From Chitinophagales bacterium (GTDB taxonomy: Bacteria > Bacteroidota > Bacteroidia > Chitinophagales > Chitinophagaceae): 64,000 nt of DNA. The DNA lies in contig JAFLBM010000022.1 of assembly GCA_017303455.1 (NCBI GenBank), forward strand, positions 1-64,000, in the 5' to 3' direction. Made by a program: the position numbers and the translations under genes. The notes beneath the pieces were generated by a model, which worked only from the letters and a program-made list of their open reading frames with translations, had not been told where the DNA came from and did not search any database. Numbering within the stretch: position 1 is the stretch's first letter; each line of letters begins with the position of its first letter. Shown here piece after piece: positions 15,015-21,582 of the stretch.

Positions 15015-16934
15015 ATGGCAAAGATTATAGGAATCGACTTAGGAACCACCAATAGCTGCGTTTCCGTGATGGAAGGTAACGAGCCGGTGGTGATCGCTAA
15101 CGACGAGGGACGCCGTACGACCCCGTCCGTAGTGGCTTTTCTGAAAAATGGTGAACGTAAAGTAGGTGACCCGGCCAAGCGCCAGGCGATCACCAACCCC
15201 CACAATACCATCAGCTCCGTGAAGCGTTTTATGGGCCGCCGCTTTGATGAGGTGACCGAAGAGATCAGCCATTGGAGCTACAAAGTGGCAAAAGGTGACA
15301 ATAATACCGTTCGTATTGACATAGATGGCAGACTCTATACGCCCCAGGAAATTTCAGCCATGGTGCTGCAGAAAATGAAGAAAACAGCCGAAGATTACCT
15401 CGGTCATGAAGTGACCGAAGCAGTGATCACTGTACCGGCCTATTTCAACGATGCCCAGCGCCAGGCAACCAAAGAAGCCGGTGAAATTGCCGGTCTTAAC
15501 GTTCGCCGTATCGTAAACGAGCCGACCGCTGCCGCCCTGGCTTATGGCCTGGACAAAGGCCGCCACGATCAGAAGATCGCCGTGTTTGACCTTGGTGGTG
15601 GTACTTTCGATATCTCCGTACTCGAACTGGGCGACGGGGTGTTTGAAGTAAAATCAACCAATGGTGATACCCACCTTGGTGGTGATGACTTTGATAAAGT
15701 GATCATGGACTGGCTGGCCGATGAATTTAAAAAAGACGAAGCGATTGACCTGCGCAAAGACCCGATGGCCTTGCAGCGTTTGAAAGAAGCCGCAGAGAAA
15801 GCGAAAGTGGAACTGTCTTCTTCTTCCGAAACAGAGATCAATCTTCCCTATATCACCGCGGTGGACGGAGTGCCAAAGCACTTAGTGAAAAAACTGAGCC
15901 GTGCAAAATTTGAAGCCCTGGCTGATAATTTATTCACCCGTTGTTTGAAACCCTGCGAAGCGGCGTTGAAAGATGCCGGTTTATCTACATCACAAATTGA
16001 TGAAGTGATCCTGGTGGGTGGTTCTACCCGTATCCCGAAAGTGCAGGAGATCGTGGAAAAGTTCTTTGGTAAAAAACCCAACCGTGGTGTGAACCCCGAT
16101 GAAGTGGTGGCAGTAGGTGCGGCCATACAAGGTGCGGTACTGACCGGTGAAGTGAAAGATGTATTGCTGCTCGACGTTACTCCGTTAACATTGGGTATCG
16201 AAACAATGGGTGGTGTATTGACCCCGTTGATCCCGTCGAATACAACGATCCCGACCAAGAAATCAGAAGTGTTCTCCACGGCCAGCGATAACCAGCCCGG
16301 TGTGCAGATACATGTGCTGCAGGGTGAAAGAAGTATGGCCAAGGATAACAAGAGCCTCGGTATGTTCAACCTGGATGGTATTCCGCCGGCACCAAGAGGT
16401 GTCCCGCAGATCGAAGTGATCTTTGATATTGATGCCAATGGTATCTTACACGTTACCGCCAAAGACAAGGGAACCGGTAAGGAACAAAAGATCCATATTG
16501 AAGCAGGCTCCGGTTTAAGCAAGGACGAAGTGGAAAAGATGAAGGCCGAAGCAAAAGCCAATGAAGCCACTGACAAAGCCGAAAAAGAAAAAGTGGAAAA
16601 ATTGAACCAGGCTGACAGCCTCGTTTTCCAGACAGAAAAACAACTGAAAGAATACGGCGATAAGATACCGGCTGATAAAAAAGCTACTATTGAGCAGGCC
16701 GCCGAAAAATTAAAAGAAGCTCATAAGGCACAGGATATACCGGCTATTGATACAGCTCTCGCTGCCCTGAATGCTGCCTGGACAGCTGCCAGCGAGGATA
16801 TGTATAAGAATACACAGGAAGGTGCAGCACAACCCGGCCCTGATCCTTCGACAGGCTCAGGAGGCCAGCAACAAACTGCCGGTGCTACTGCGAATGATAA
16901 TGTGACGGATGTTCCTTACGAAGAGGTGAAATAA
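15015..16934 (+). CDS. dnaK: Chaperone DnaK (Hsp70)
   Basis: Cytoplasmic Hsp70 of 639 residues that folds and protects proteins in an ATP cycle with DnaJ and GrpE. The ATPase domain starts IIGIDLGTTNSCVSVMEG, with FDLGGGTFDISVLELGDG near 195 and VGGSTRIPKVQE near 335. The linker DVLLLDVTPLTLGIET leads to the substrate domain, and the C-terminal helical lid ends in a flexible tail with NVTDVPYEEVK. In the tail, the peptide DPSTGSGG is encoded by a copy of a dispersed palindrome (16845-16861). dnaJ and grpE are not in the window. No clear TAnnTTTG box was seen upstream, which may reflect a stress promoter or a longer leader. Confidence 0.98.
   Translation: MAKIIGIDLGTTNSCVSVMEGNEPVVIANDEGRRTTPSVVAFLKNGERKVGDPAKRQAITNPHNTISSVKRFMGRRFDEVTEEISHWSYKVAKGDNNTVRIDIDGRLYTPQEISAMVLQKMKKTAEDYLGHEVTEAVITVPAYFNDAQRQATKEAGEIAGLNVRRIVNEPTAAALAYGLDKGRHDQKIAVFDLGGGTFDISVLELGDGVFEVKSTNGDTHLGGDDFDKVIMDWLADEFKKDEAIDLRKDPMALQRLKEAAEKAKVELSSSSETEINLPYITAVDGVPKHLVKKLSRAKFEALADNLFTRCLKPCEAALKDAGLSTSQIDEVILVGGSTRIPKVQEIVEKFFGKKPNRGVNPDEVVAVGAAIQGAVLTGEVKDVLLLDVTPLTLGIETMGGVLTPLIPSNTTIPTKKSEVFSTASDNQPGVQIHVLQGERSMAKDNKSLGMFNLDGIPPAPRGVPQIEVIFDIDANGILHVTAKDKGTGKEQKIHIEAGSGLSKDEVEKMKAEAKANEATDKAEKEKVEKLNQADSLVFQTEKQLKEYGDKIPADKKATIEQAAEKLKEAHKAQDIPAIDTALAALNAAWTAASEDMYKNTQEGAAQPGPDPSTGSGGQQQTAGATANDNVTDVPYEEVK
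16845..16861. repeat. Dispersed palindrome inside dnaK
   Basis: CCTTCGACAGGCTCAGG, the reverse complement of CCTGAGCCTGTCGAAGG. It matches the palindromes at 53368-53386 and 53610-53628 in rnpB. It is in frame and encodes part of DPSTGSG in the disordered DnaK tail. Confidence 0.8.
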
Positions 16935-17060
16935 GCCAATAAGGGTACTTGGGGTAGTTGGTGTAAGATTTTATTTATTTTAGGAATGATAATTTTTCAC
17001 TGTGTGGAAATGAAACAGGAAATTGATAATATAAAAAATAAAAAAAGAAAGGAGGTTGTC

Positions 17061-17126
17061 ATGAGAAAAACAGATAATAGAAAAATTGACGACACAAAAG
17101 TAACATCAACTCCCAAAAGACATTAA
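17061..17126 (+). CDS. Possible 21-residue peptide with a strong Shine-Dalgarno site
   Basis: The ATG at 17061 follows AAAGGAGGT (17048-17056) by 4 bp, close to a perfect anti-16S match and unusual in this window. The peptide is basic (MRKTDNRKIDDTKVTSTPKR, then His). The same frame is open from an upstream ATG at 17010, giving 38 residues. A terminator-like hairpin follows directly. Coding is uncertain; it could be a small regulatory or leader peptide, or chance in an A-rich stretch. Confidence 0.3.
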   Translation: MRKTDNRKIDDTKVTSTPKRH

Positions 17127-17127
17127 A

Positions 17128-17153
17128 TAGAAGCCCTTGCGATTGCAGGGGCT
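17128..17153 (+). terminator. Hairpin downstream of dnaK and the small frame
   Basis: GAAGCCC...GGGGCTTC stem with an 11-nt loop, followed by an A/T-rich stretch ending in TTTT. Plausible terminator for dnaK and/or the 17061 frame. Confidence 0.6.
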
Positions 17154-17167
17154 TCATTATTAATTTT

Positions 17168-17357
17168 CCTGCCCAGCGTCTCCCAACAGAGGCCAGCAGC
17201 AAAGGGAAACCAGCGGGGACTCTGGGAGATAGATGAACGGAATAAACAAAACAAGACATGTTGTAGATAACAAATAAGGATAAAACCATTCCCGGAGTCC
17301 ATGGATCAATTCGACGCTGAGAAGAAGGGAGTTTGATGAGACTCCGGGCAATAAAAA
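17168..17357. repeat. ~190-bp structured direct repeat, copy 1
   Basis: 190 bp, about 90% identical to 17829-18020 in the same orientation, with only two single-base gaps. The ends can pair: GCCC-AGC-GTCTC (17171-17182) with GAGAC-TCC-GGGC (17338-17349). Inside, GGACTCTGGG (17217-17226) pairs with CCCGGAGTCC (17291-17300), and CAGCGTC can pair with GACGCTG. CCGGAGTC may instead pair with GACTCCGG at the 3' end, giving two exclusive folds. It could be a structured RNA, a MITE-like element or a recombination site. No family was recognised. Confidence 0.85.
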
Positions 17358-17370
17358 AATAGATTTTTAT

Positions 17371-17817
17371 ATGTTTATATTTATTGCATTTATTCTTTTT
17401 TTTTATGTTCATTTTTTTTGGAGTCAAAAAATATATTCTCGGAATTATTTTTTTATTTTTTTAATTATCTCATTAATTATTCCATTCGTTTCTTTTGTGA
17501 AGACGACTGAGAAGGATGAATGGTTTAAAGAAATGACGCTGACATTAATCAGTTTATTTCATCTCATTCTTCTTTTAATTGTCAAAATCTCTTATAAACC
17601 CATTAACGATTTTCTGGTTAGGAAGAATTTGCTTAAGCGAGTATATTTAGGTAAACAGTTTACATATGTTCAATGGGATAGCGAGGTAACTGAAATCGAG
17701 GACTGGTGGGATAATCAGATTGCAACAAAACCCTCATGGTTAGATTATTTTATTACCTATTGTTTATTATTTTTTCCACTTTTAATTGCAGTTGTACTTA
17801 AAAAGTGGATTTTGTAA
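17371..17817 (+). CDS. AT-rich membrane protein between the two 190-bp repeats
   Basis: A 148-residue protein I do not recognise. Predicted helices: one at the N terminus (FIFIAFILFFYVHFFW), a second at about 27-44 (FFIFLIISLIIPFVSFV), a third near 60-72 (LISLFHLILLLIV) and a last one at about 128-145 (FITYCLLFFPLLIAVVL). Between the third and fourth is a soluble part with the acidic, Trp-containing stretch YVQWDSEVTEIEDWWDNQIA. Base composition is far more AT-rich than the flanks, and poly-T codon runs (Phe, Ile, Leu) dominate. It sits exactly between the repeats, 13 bp after copy 1 and 11 bp before copy 2, with no promoter box seen. This suggests an acquired cassette; function unknown. Confidence 0.65.
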   Translation: MFIFIAFILFFYVHFFWSQKIYSRNYFFIFLIISLIIPFVSFVKTTEKDEWFKEMTLTLISLFHLILLLIVKISYKPINDFLVRKNLLKRVYLGKQFTYVQWDSEVTEIEDWWDNQIATKPSWLDYFITYCLLFFPLLIAVVLKKWIL

Positions 17818-17828
17818 TACTTTTTTTC

Positions 17829-18020
17829 CCTGCCCAGCGTCTCCCGGCAGAGTTCAGCAGCAAAGGGAAAATCAGCGGGGACTCTGGGGGATAGATGAAC
17901 GGAAAAAACAAAACAAAGACATGCGGTAGATATCAGATAAGGATAAAACTATTCCCGGAGTCCATGGATCAATTCGATGCTGAGAAGAAGGTAGGATGAT
18001 GAGACTCCGGTCAATAAAAA
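17829..18020. repeat. ~190-bp structured direct repeat, copy 2
   Basis: 192 bp, same orientation as copy 1, about 19 differences. All main pairing segments are kept: GCCCAGCGTCTC (17832-17843), GGACTCTGGG (17879-17888), CCCGGAGTCC (17954-17963) and GAGACTCCGGTC (18001-18012). GACGCTG of copy 1 is GATGCTG here, which still pairs by a G-U. Recombination between the copies would remove a 661-bp unit containing the membrane gene. Confidence 0.85.
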
Positions 18021-18085
18021 TCATACAATCCTTTCAGCATTTCCAACTAAACCATTAAAATGGTTATAAGAATGAACTGTTTTCA

Positions 18086-18114
18086 ATAGCCCACGGTTTT
18101 AAACCGTCGGCTAT
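18086..18114. repeat. REP-like palindrome
   Basis: Near-perfect palindrome: ATAGCC-C-ACGGTTT pairs with AAACCGT-C-GGCTAT, one C-C mismatch and a single-base centre. It resembles extragenic palindromes linked to RAYT transposases in other bacteria; no RAYT gene is in the window. Confidence 0.6.
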
Positions 18115-18136
18115 CTGTTGATGATGAATGTTGTGG

Positions 18137-18152
18137 AATGGCTTCAGCCATT
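18137..18152. repeat. Second REP-like palindrome
   Basis: AATGGCTTCAGCCATT is a perfect 16-bp palindrome 22 bp after the previous one. The two together look like a BIME-type unit. Confidence 0.55.
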
Positions 18153-18173
18153 TAATACTACAATGCTGAATAG

Positions 18174-18222
18174 CCTGCCTGGAATGAAACTACAGGTGCT
18201 TAGCAGCCACAGGCAGGTTTTT
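18174..18222 (+). terminator. Hairpin with T-run before the antitoxin gene
   Basis: CCTGCCTG (18174-18181) pairs with CAGGCAGG (18210-18217), followed by TTTTT. The loop is 28 nt. It may be a terminator or another dispersed palindrome related to 14977-14996. Confidence 0.4.
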
Positions 18223-18254
18223 AATCCAGCCAAAATAATTTGTACCTTTAATTC

Positions 18255-18425
18255 ATGACACAAATTGTAATTGATAAAAAGAAATATGTGCTGCTGCCGG
18301 AGAAAGAATATGAGGCACTGCAGTTAAAGGCTGCTTTGAAAAACAAACCGGCCAAAAAGCTTTCATTGGCTGCCGGGAAAAGCAGGGCGTATAAATTCAT
18401 TGATAAATGGGCAAAAGGAAAGTAA
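18255..18425 (+). CDS. Small antitoxin-like protein upstream of a broken RelE/ParE toxin
   Basis: A 56-residue, Lys-rich protein starting MTQIVIDKKKYVLLPEKEYE. The beta-strand followed by PEKEYEALQLKAAL resembles the N-terminal dimerisation and DNA-contact part of Phd/YefM-like or similar short antitoxins seen before RelE/ParE toxins in Bacteroidota. The family is inferred mainly from context: its 3' end overlaps the toxin frame by 19 bp, typical of a translationally coupled pair. If the toxin is dead, this antitoxin may persist as a solo regulator or as protection against related toxins. A near-consensus promoter (AATAATTTG) lies just upstream. Confidence 0.65.
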   Translation: MTQIVIDKKKYVLLPEKEYEALQLKAALKNKPAKKLSLAAGKSRAYKFIDKWAKGK

Positions 18426-18703
18426 CGATCCTTGACACTGCTTCAGATGCAGTGGCAGAAGCAGCTTTCTATGTGGAAGGCAAGGGATTGCCTGAAACAG
18501 CTAAAGAATTTGTTACTGATGCCTTCTCTTTTTTTAGCAGCCTTGCTGATGACAGGATTTAGCAACATCGCTGTTCATACCCGTTATGGAAAAGCCTTCA
18601 TTATCGTTGTATTGCCTGGAGAAAATATACGATAGCCTGCCTGTATTTTAAAAATGAGATTGTTATCTGCGAATTTGTTCCCTCCAAACTAATTTATTGG
18701 TAA
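18407..18703 (+). pseudogene. RelE/ParE-family toxin interrupted by an in-frame amber codon
   Basis: The frame starts MGKRKVTILDTASDAVAEAA, runs 51 codons, meets TAG at 18560-18562, then continues in the same frame for 46 codons to TAA (18701-18703). The two parts together match the layout of a RelE/ParE-type toxin: N-terminal helices with FVTDAFSFFSSLADDRI, then QHRCSYPLWKSLHYRC and the closing strands YTIACLYFKNEIVICEFVPS. Total 98 codons, the normal size. No frameshift is needed; one base change would restore it. Readthrough or suppression cannot be excluded but is not indicated. The preceding 56-residue frame is the probable antitoxin. Confidence 0.8.
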
Positions 18704-18763
18704 ATTTTATGACATGATTTGTGAATGCCTGCTACAAGTAAGTATATCACAATAGCACAGAAT

Positions 18764-19210
18764 TCATCCCGGTTTATAAATATGTATAGACTGTCCCACT
18801 AATTTCCATTGCCCTTTTATTTTCTCCAGTAGTCGTATTTCATGGGAGTAAGATTTGCTGCCATCGGCTGCCACCGATACTTCATCATGGCTTACCCAGG
18901 CATTTCTTTTCTGTATGCTGAAGGTGAAATTGCTGAGTATAGCATAGCCACCTTTGCCCATCATACCAGCCGGAGGGTTTACCACATTTTCCGGGGCCAC
19001 ATCATAACAATTGCCATCGGCTGTGGATACCAGAATGCGGCTATAGGGCTGAACCAACCAGCAGCCGGCATGTGCTTTCACATCACCCGACCGCCAGGTG
19101 GCCGCTTCTTTTTCCAATACATTTTTTATAGCGATGCTGTCCTTCGCCTTTTGGGCACCGGTGCCAAACGAGGATAGTATTACCAGCAGTGGAACGAGTA
19201 TTTTTTTCAT
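18764..19210 (-). CDS. Secreted NTF2-like (SnoaL/DUF4440-type) protein
   Basis: About 148 residues, starting at the ATG at 19210, which gives a signal peptide (MKKILVPLLVILSSFGTGAQ); the frame opens nine codons earlier. The rest fits a cone-shaped NTF2-like fold: helix with IKNVLEKEAATWRSGDVKAHAGCW, then strands with SRILVSTADG and RNAWVSHDEVSV, ending LLEKIKGQWKLVGQSIHIY. Such exported NTF2-like proteins are common in Bacteroidota; some are ketosteroid-isomerase relatives, but no catalytic set is clear. It faces the TA remnant tail to tail. Confidence 0.75.
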   Translation of the reverse strand: MKKILVPLLVILSSFGTGAQKAKDSIAIKNVLEKEAATWRSGDVKAHAGCWLVQPYSRILVSTADGNCYDVAPENVVNPPAGMMGKGGYAILSNFTFSIQKRNAWVSHDEVSVAADGSKSYSHEIRLLEKIKGQWKLVGQSIHIYKPG

Positions 19211-19381
19211 ACAGGAATGTACTGAAAATATTTTCATTTAATACCGTTGCTGCTGTTGATACCAGTTTCCCGGCGCTTAGTCAATACTATCAGTGAAGTA
19301 AAAAAAACTACACTAGCAATGATAAGCAGCCGGGAGAAACCCACCCGGAATTACTATATTTATTTTTTAATCAGCGAAACC

Positions 19382-19840
19382 ATGAAGACTCTTCTTACCC
19401 TGGTCCATGAATTAGAAACTAAGTTGCCCTTTATTGAACAAAGGAAGGAAACAGTATCACAGGCAACAGTCGGCTGGCACCTGGAGCATAGTTTACTGGC
19501 CCTGGTAAAAATGATATCTGCCACGGAACATTCCAACCCGGCTGATTATCGATGGAAGTTCAACTTAAAACGTTCTGTGGTATTGCTGCTGGGAAAGATA
19601 CCAAGAGGGAAGGCTAAAGCTCCATCAACTGTAAAACCCGGGGAAACCATCAGTACCGGGACAATCATCCCTTTACTGGAAAAGGCCAAACAAAAAGTGG
19701 AGCTGTTTGAGAAATTAGGCAGCGATAAATTCTTTACACACCCTGTTTTTGGTGATGTAAAACTAAAGCAGGCCAGGAGGGTCATCGCTATCCATACTGC
19801 CCATCATCTTGCCATCATCAATGATATTTTAGGAGGGTAA
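19382..19840 (+). CDS. DUF1569 (DinB-like) protein
   Basis: A 152-residue protein, start at 19382 (MKTLLTLVHELETKLPFIEQ) rather than 19247, as the upstream 45 codons do not look coding. The helical-bundle pattern matches DUF1569/DinB-like proteins: WHLEHSLLALVKMI carries the first His pair, and IAIHTAHHLAIINDIL near the C terminus supplies the remaining metal-binding histidines. Members are thought to bind divalent metal and may be thiol-dependent transferases; the reaction is unknown. Confidence 0.75.
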   Translation: MKTLLTLVHELETKLPFIEQRKETVSQATVGWHLEHSLLALVKMISATEHSNPADYRWKFNLKRSVVLLLGKIPRGKAKAPSTVKPGETISTGTIIPLLEKAKQKVELFEKLGSDKFFTHPVFGDVKLKQARRVIAIHTAHHLAIINDILGG

Positions 19841-20017
19841 AAATTTCAGGTAAAGGAAGGCCGTTCAGGTTGACAGGTTGCACTGCTCCAATGTCAGGAC
19901 GCCGCTGGCATTCTCCGGTTTTGTCAGTACGTTTAATGTTTTTTCTTTCCGGCACGGTTCTTCGCCAATTAAATGACCGGCGGATTAAGCGTAGCTTTAG
20001 CTGGCTAAAAAATAATT

Positions 20018-20410
20018 ATGGAAATAGAAATATTCACTCTTGCTGACTTTGCACAGGATAACAGTTCAAAATTGACTGTTGTCGGAACCTTTGATGCCAT
20101 ACAGGTAAAGCAATTCCCGGTACAGCATCCGTCTTGTTCTGTTGCCTGCCGCCTGCGTTTCGGGATCAAGGAAACCGGCCAGCATGAATTTAAACTCCGG
20201 CTCACGGATGCCAATGCAAAAGAGATACTGCAACCAATTGAAGGGAATATCAATATCGGCACACCACCCAATGGCCAGTTTGCCGCCATTAATATTGTGA
20301 TCAACTTTAACCAGCTCCAGTTTGAAAAACCAGGCCGTTACTCCTTTGAGCTATATATCGACGGCGAATGGAAGTCAGGATTGCCTTTATTCCTGAACCA
20401 GGTGAGTTAA
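20018..20410 (+). CDS. Conserved hypothetical protein (DUF6941-like)
   Basis: A 130-residue cytoplasmic protein, predicted all-beta, with the pattern LADFAQDNSSKLTVVGTFD, then a Pro/Cys turn (PVQHPSCSVACRLRF) and LNFNQLQFEKPGRYSFELYIDG-like strands. This resembles the conserved family now called DUF6941. No function is known. It stands alone on the plus strand with no close partner. Confidence 0.6.
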   Translation: MEIEIFTLADFAQDNSSKLTVVGTFDAIQVKQFPVQHPSCSVACRLRFGIKETGQHEFKLRLTDANAKEILQPIEGNINIGTPPNGQFAAINIVINFNQLQFEKPGRYSFELYIDGEWKSGLPLFLNQVS

Positions 20411-20548
20411 ACAGCAGAATATCTTTTTTTGTTTCCTATCCTTAACAGTTTTTTTAGTATCGGCCTGAAAGCTTTGCCTGTAAAGGTTTTCAGGTCTTGC
20501 TGTTTGCTCTATAGTAATGACATCCTGTTCAATTCATCACTCTTTTCC

Positions 20549-20579
20549 TTGGAAGGGCAGCTTATAAAGTGTATCTTTG
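20549..20579 (+). promoter_or_regulatory. Promoter upstream of the 63-residue protein gene
   Basis: TTGG (20549-20552) and TATCTTTG (20572-20579) are spaced as in the Bacteroidota -33/-7 promoter (20 bp after TTG). It would give a leader of about 125 nt before 20711. The rest of the gap 20411-20548 shows nothing recognisable. Confidence 0.6.
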
Positions 20580-20710
20580 CGCCATCAATCTGAGAGATGT
20601 AGTATACTTACAAACAGGCGACAGAATTCAGCACTTCTTCTAACGATTCTTAGTGTTTTTCTCCCTTAAGTCTCAGATCAATTTTGTAAACATTTAAAAG
20701 GAAATAAATC

Positions 20711-20902
20711 ATGAAGAGTGATGTGATGCCATCTATTGTGCAGATGGAACCGGACGTATTAAAGAACCTGGTAAAAGAAGTAAAAGAAACCTTAGCAAAG
20801 GATCTTGTGATCCCTGGTGACAGTGAACGAACATTCACGGCAGCTGATCTGTGGAATATCCGCAGGAAAGCAAGAACGGCGCAGGGCCGTTTTGCCAGGT
20901 AA
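20711..20902 (+). CDS. Small conserved hypothetical protein, 63 residues
   Basis: A 63-residue protein, MKSDVMPSIVQMEPDVLKNL at the N terminus, with an amphipathic helix (VKEVKETLAKDL) and a basic C-terminal helix, AADLWNIRRKARTAQGRFAR. A good promoter lies upstream, an A/G-rich region (AAAAGGAAATAAATC) precedes the ATG, and a strong terminator follows, so it is a single-gene unit and probably well expressed. I do not recognise a family; a nucleic-acid-binding or regulatory role would be a guess from its charge. Confidence 0.7.
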   Translation: MKSDVMPSIVQMEPDVLKNLVKEVKETLAKDLVIPGDSERTFTAADLWNIRRKARTAQGRFAR

Positions 20903-20909
20903 GCAGTTT

Positions 20910-20937
20910 GGAAAAGAGCCCCGAAGGGCTCTTTTCC
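20910..20937 (+). terminator. Terminator of the 63-residue protein gene
   Basis: Perfect 12-bp stem GGAAAAGAGCCC / GGGCTCTTTTCC with a CGAA tetraloop. Confidence 0.85.
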
Positions 20938-21096
20938 GTTTAAAGCACCTCTTGTTAATAGTTGTAGCTGACTTCTTTCAAGATTTGCCATGACAGGGGT
21001 CATCTGCAGCAGCCTCTATGAATGCATAGATTTAGAAAAGAATAGTAGTGTGAAAACGAAAGTGTCTTTTATTAAGGGCAATTAAAAAGCTTTATT

Positions 21097-21570
21097 ATGA
21101 GTTACCTCGTCGTTTATATGAGCCAGCATGGCACCACGCAAAAGTTAGCAACCTATTTATCCCAGGAGCTGGATGATAAAGTAAGGCTTGTTAACCTGGC
21201 TAATGAGGCTATGCCGGATATCGAATCATGGTCAACGGTGATCATCGGCGGTTCCATACATATGGGGCAGATCCAGAAAAAGATCCGCCAGTTTTGTGAG
21301 CTGAATGAAAAGCAGTTGTTGTTGAAACGGCTGGGGCTTTTTATCTGCTTTATGAATACAGAAGAAGGCGCTGTTGAATTTGACACAGCCTTTCCTGAAT
21401 CGTTGCGTACACATGCCGTTGCACATGGCTTATTCGGCGGGGAATTGTTGCTGGAAAAAATGAATTTCCTGGAAAGACTGATGGTAAAAGCGGTGAGGGG
21501 GGTAAAAGAGTCTGTATCCGTTGTGGATGAAGATGCAGTAGAAGAATTTTTACGCTTGATCAGGGAATAA
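21097..21570 (+). CDS. Flavodoxin-domain protein (HemG-like)
   Basis: A 157-residue flavodoxin-fold protein. The FMN phosphate loop is visible as YMSQHGTTQKLA near the N terminus (T/S-x-T-G-T position), then VIIGGSIHMGQIQKKIRQF and the LGLFICFMNTEEG strand. The pattern resembles HemG-type menaquinone-dependent protoporphyrinogen oxidase, which oxidises protoporphyrinogen IX in haem synthesis. The long insertion that defines true HemG is hard to judge here, so the enzymatic assignment is tentative. No haem genes are next to it. Confidence 0.68.
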   Translation: MSYLVVYMSQHGTTQKLATYLSQELDDKVRLVNLANEAMPDIESWSTVIIGGSIHMGQIQKKIRQFCELNEKQLLLKRLGLFICFMNTEEGAVEFDTAFPESLRTHAVAHGLFGGELLLEKMNFLERLMVKAVRGVKESVSVVDEDAVEEFLRLIRE

Positions 21571-21582
21571 TAAATACAGTGG

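Noticed and set aside
15848..16576. 242-codon minus-strand frame opposite dnaK
   Set aside because: Ser/Pro/Thr-rich shadow of a strongly conserved plus-strand gene; no start context or family.
17168..18020. Integron cassette with attC sites
   Set aside because: The direct repeats are longer than usual attC sites, no clear RYYYAAC/GTTRRRY core pair was found, and no integrase is in the window. The cassette idea is kept, the integron label is not.
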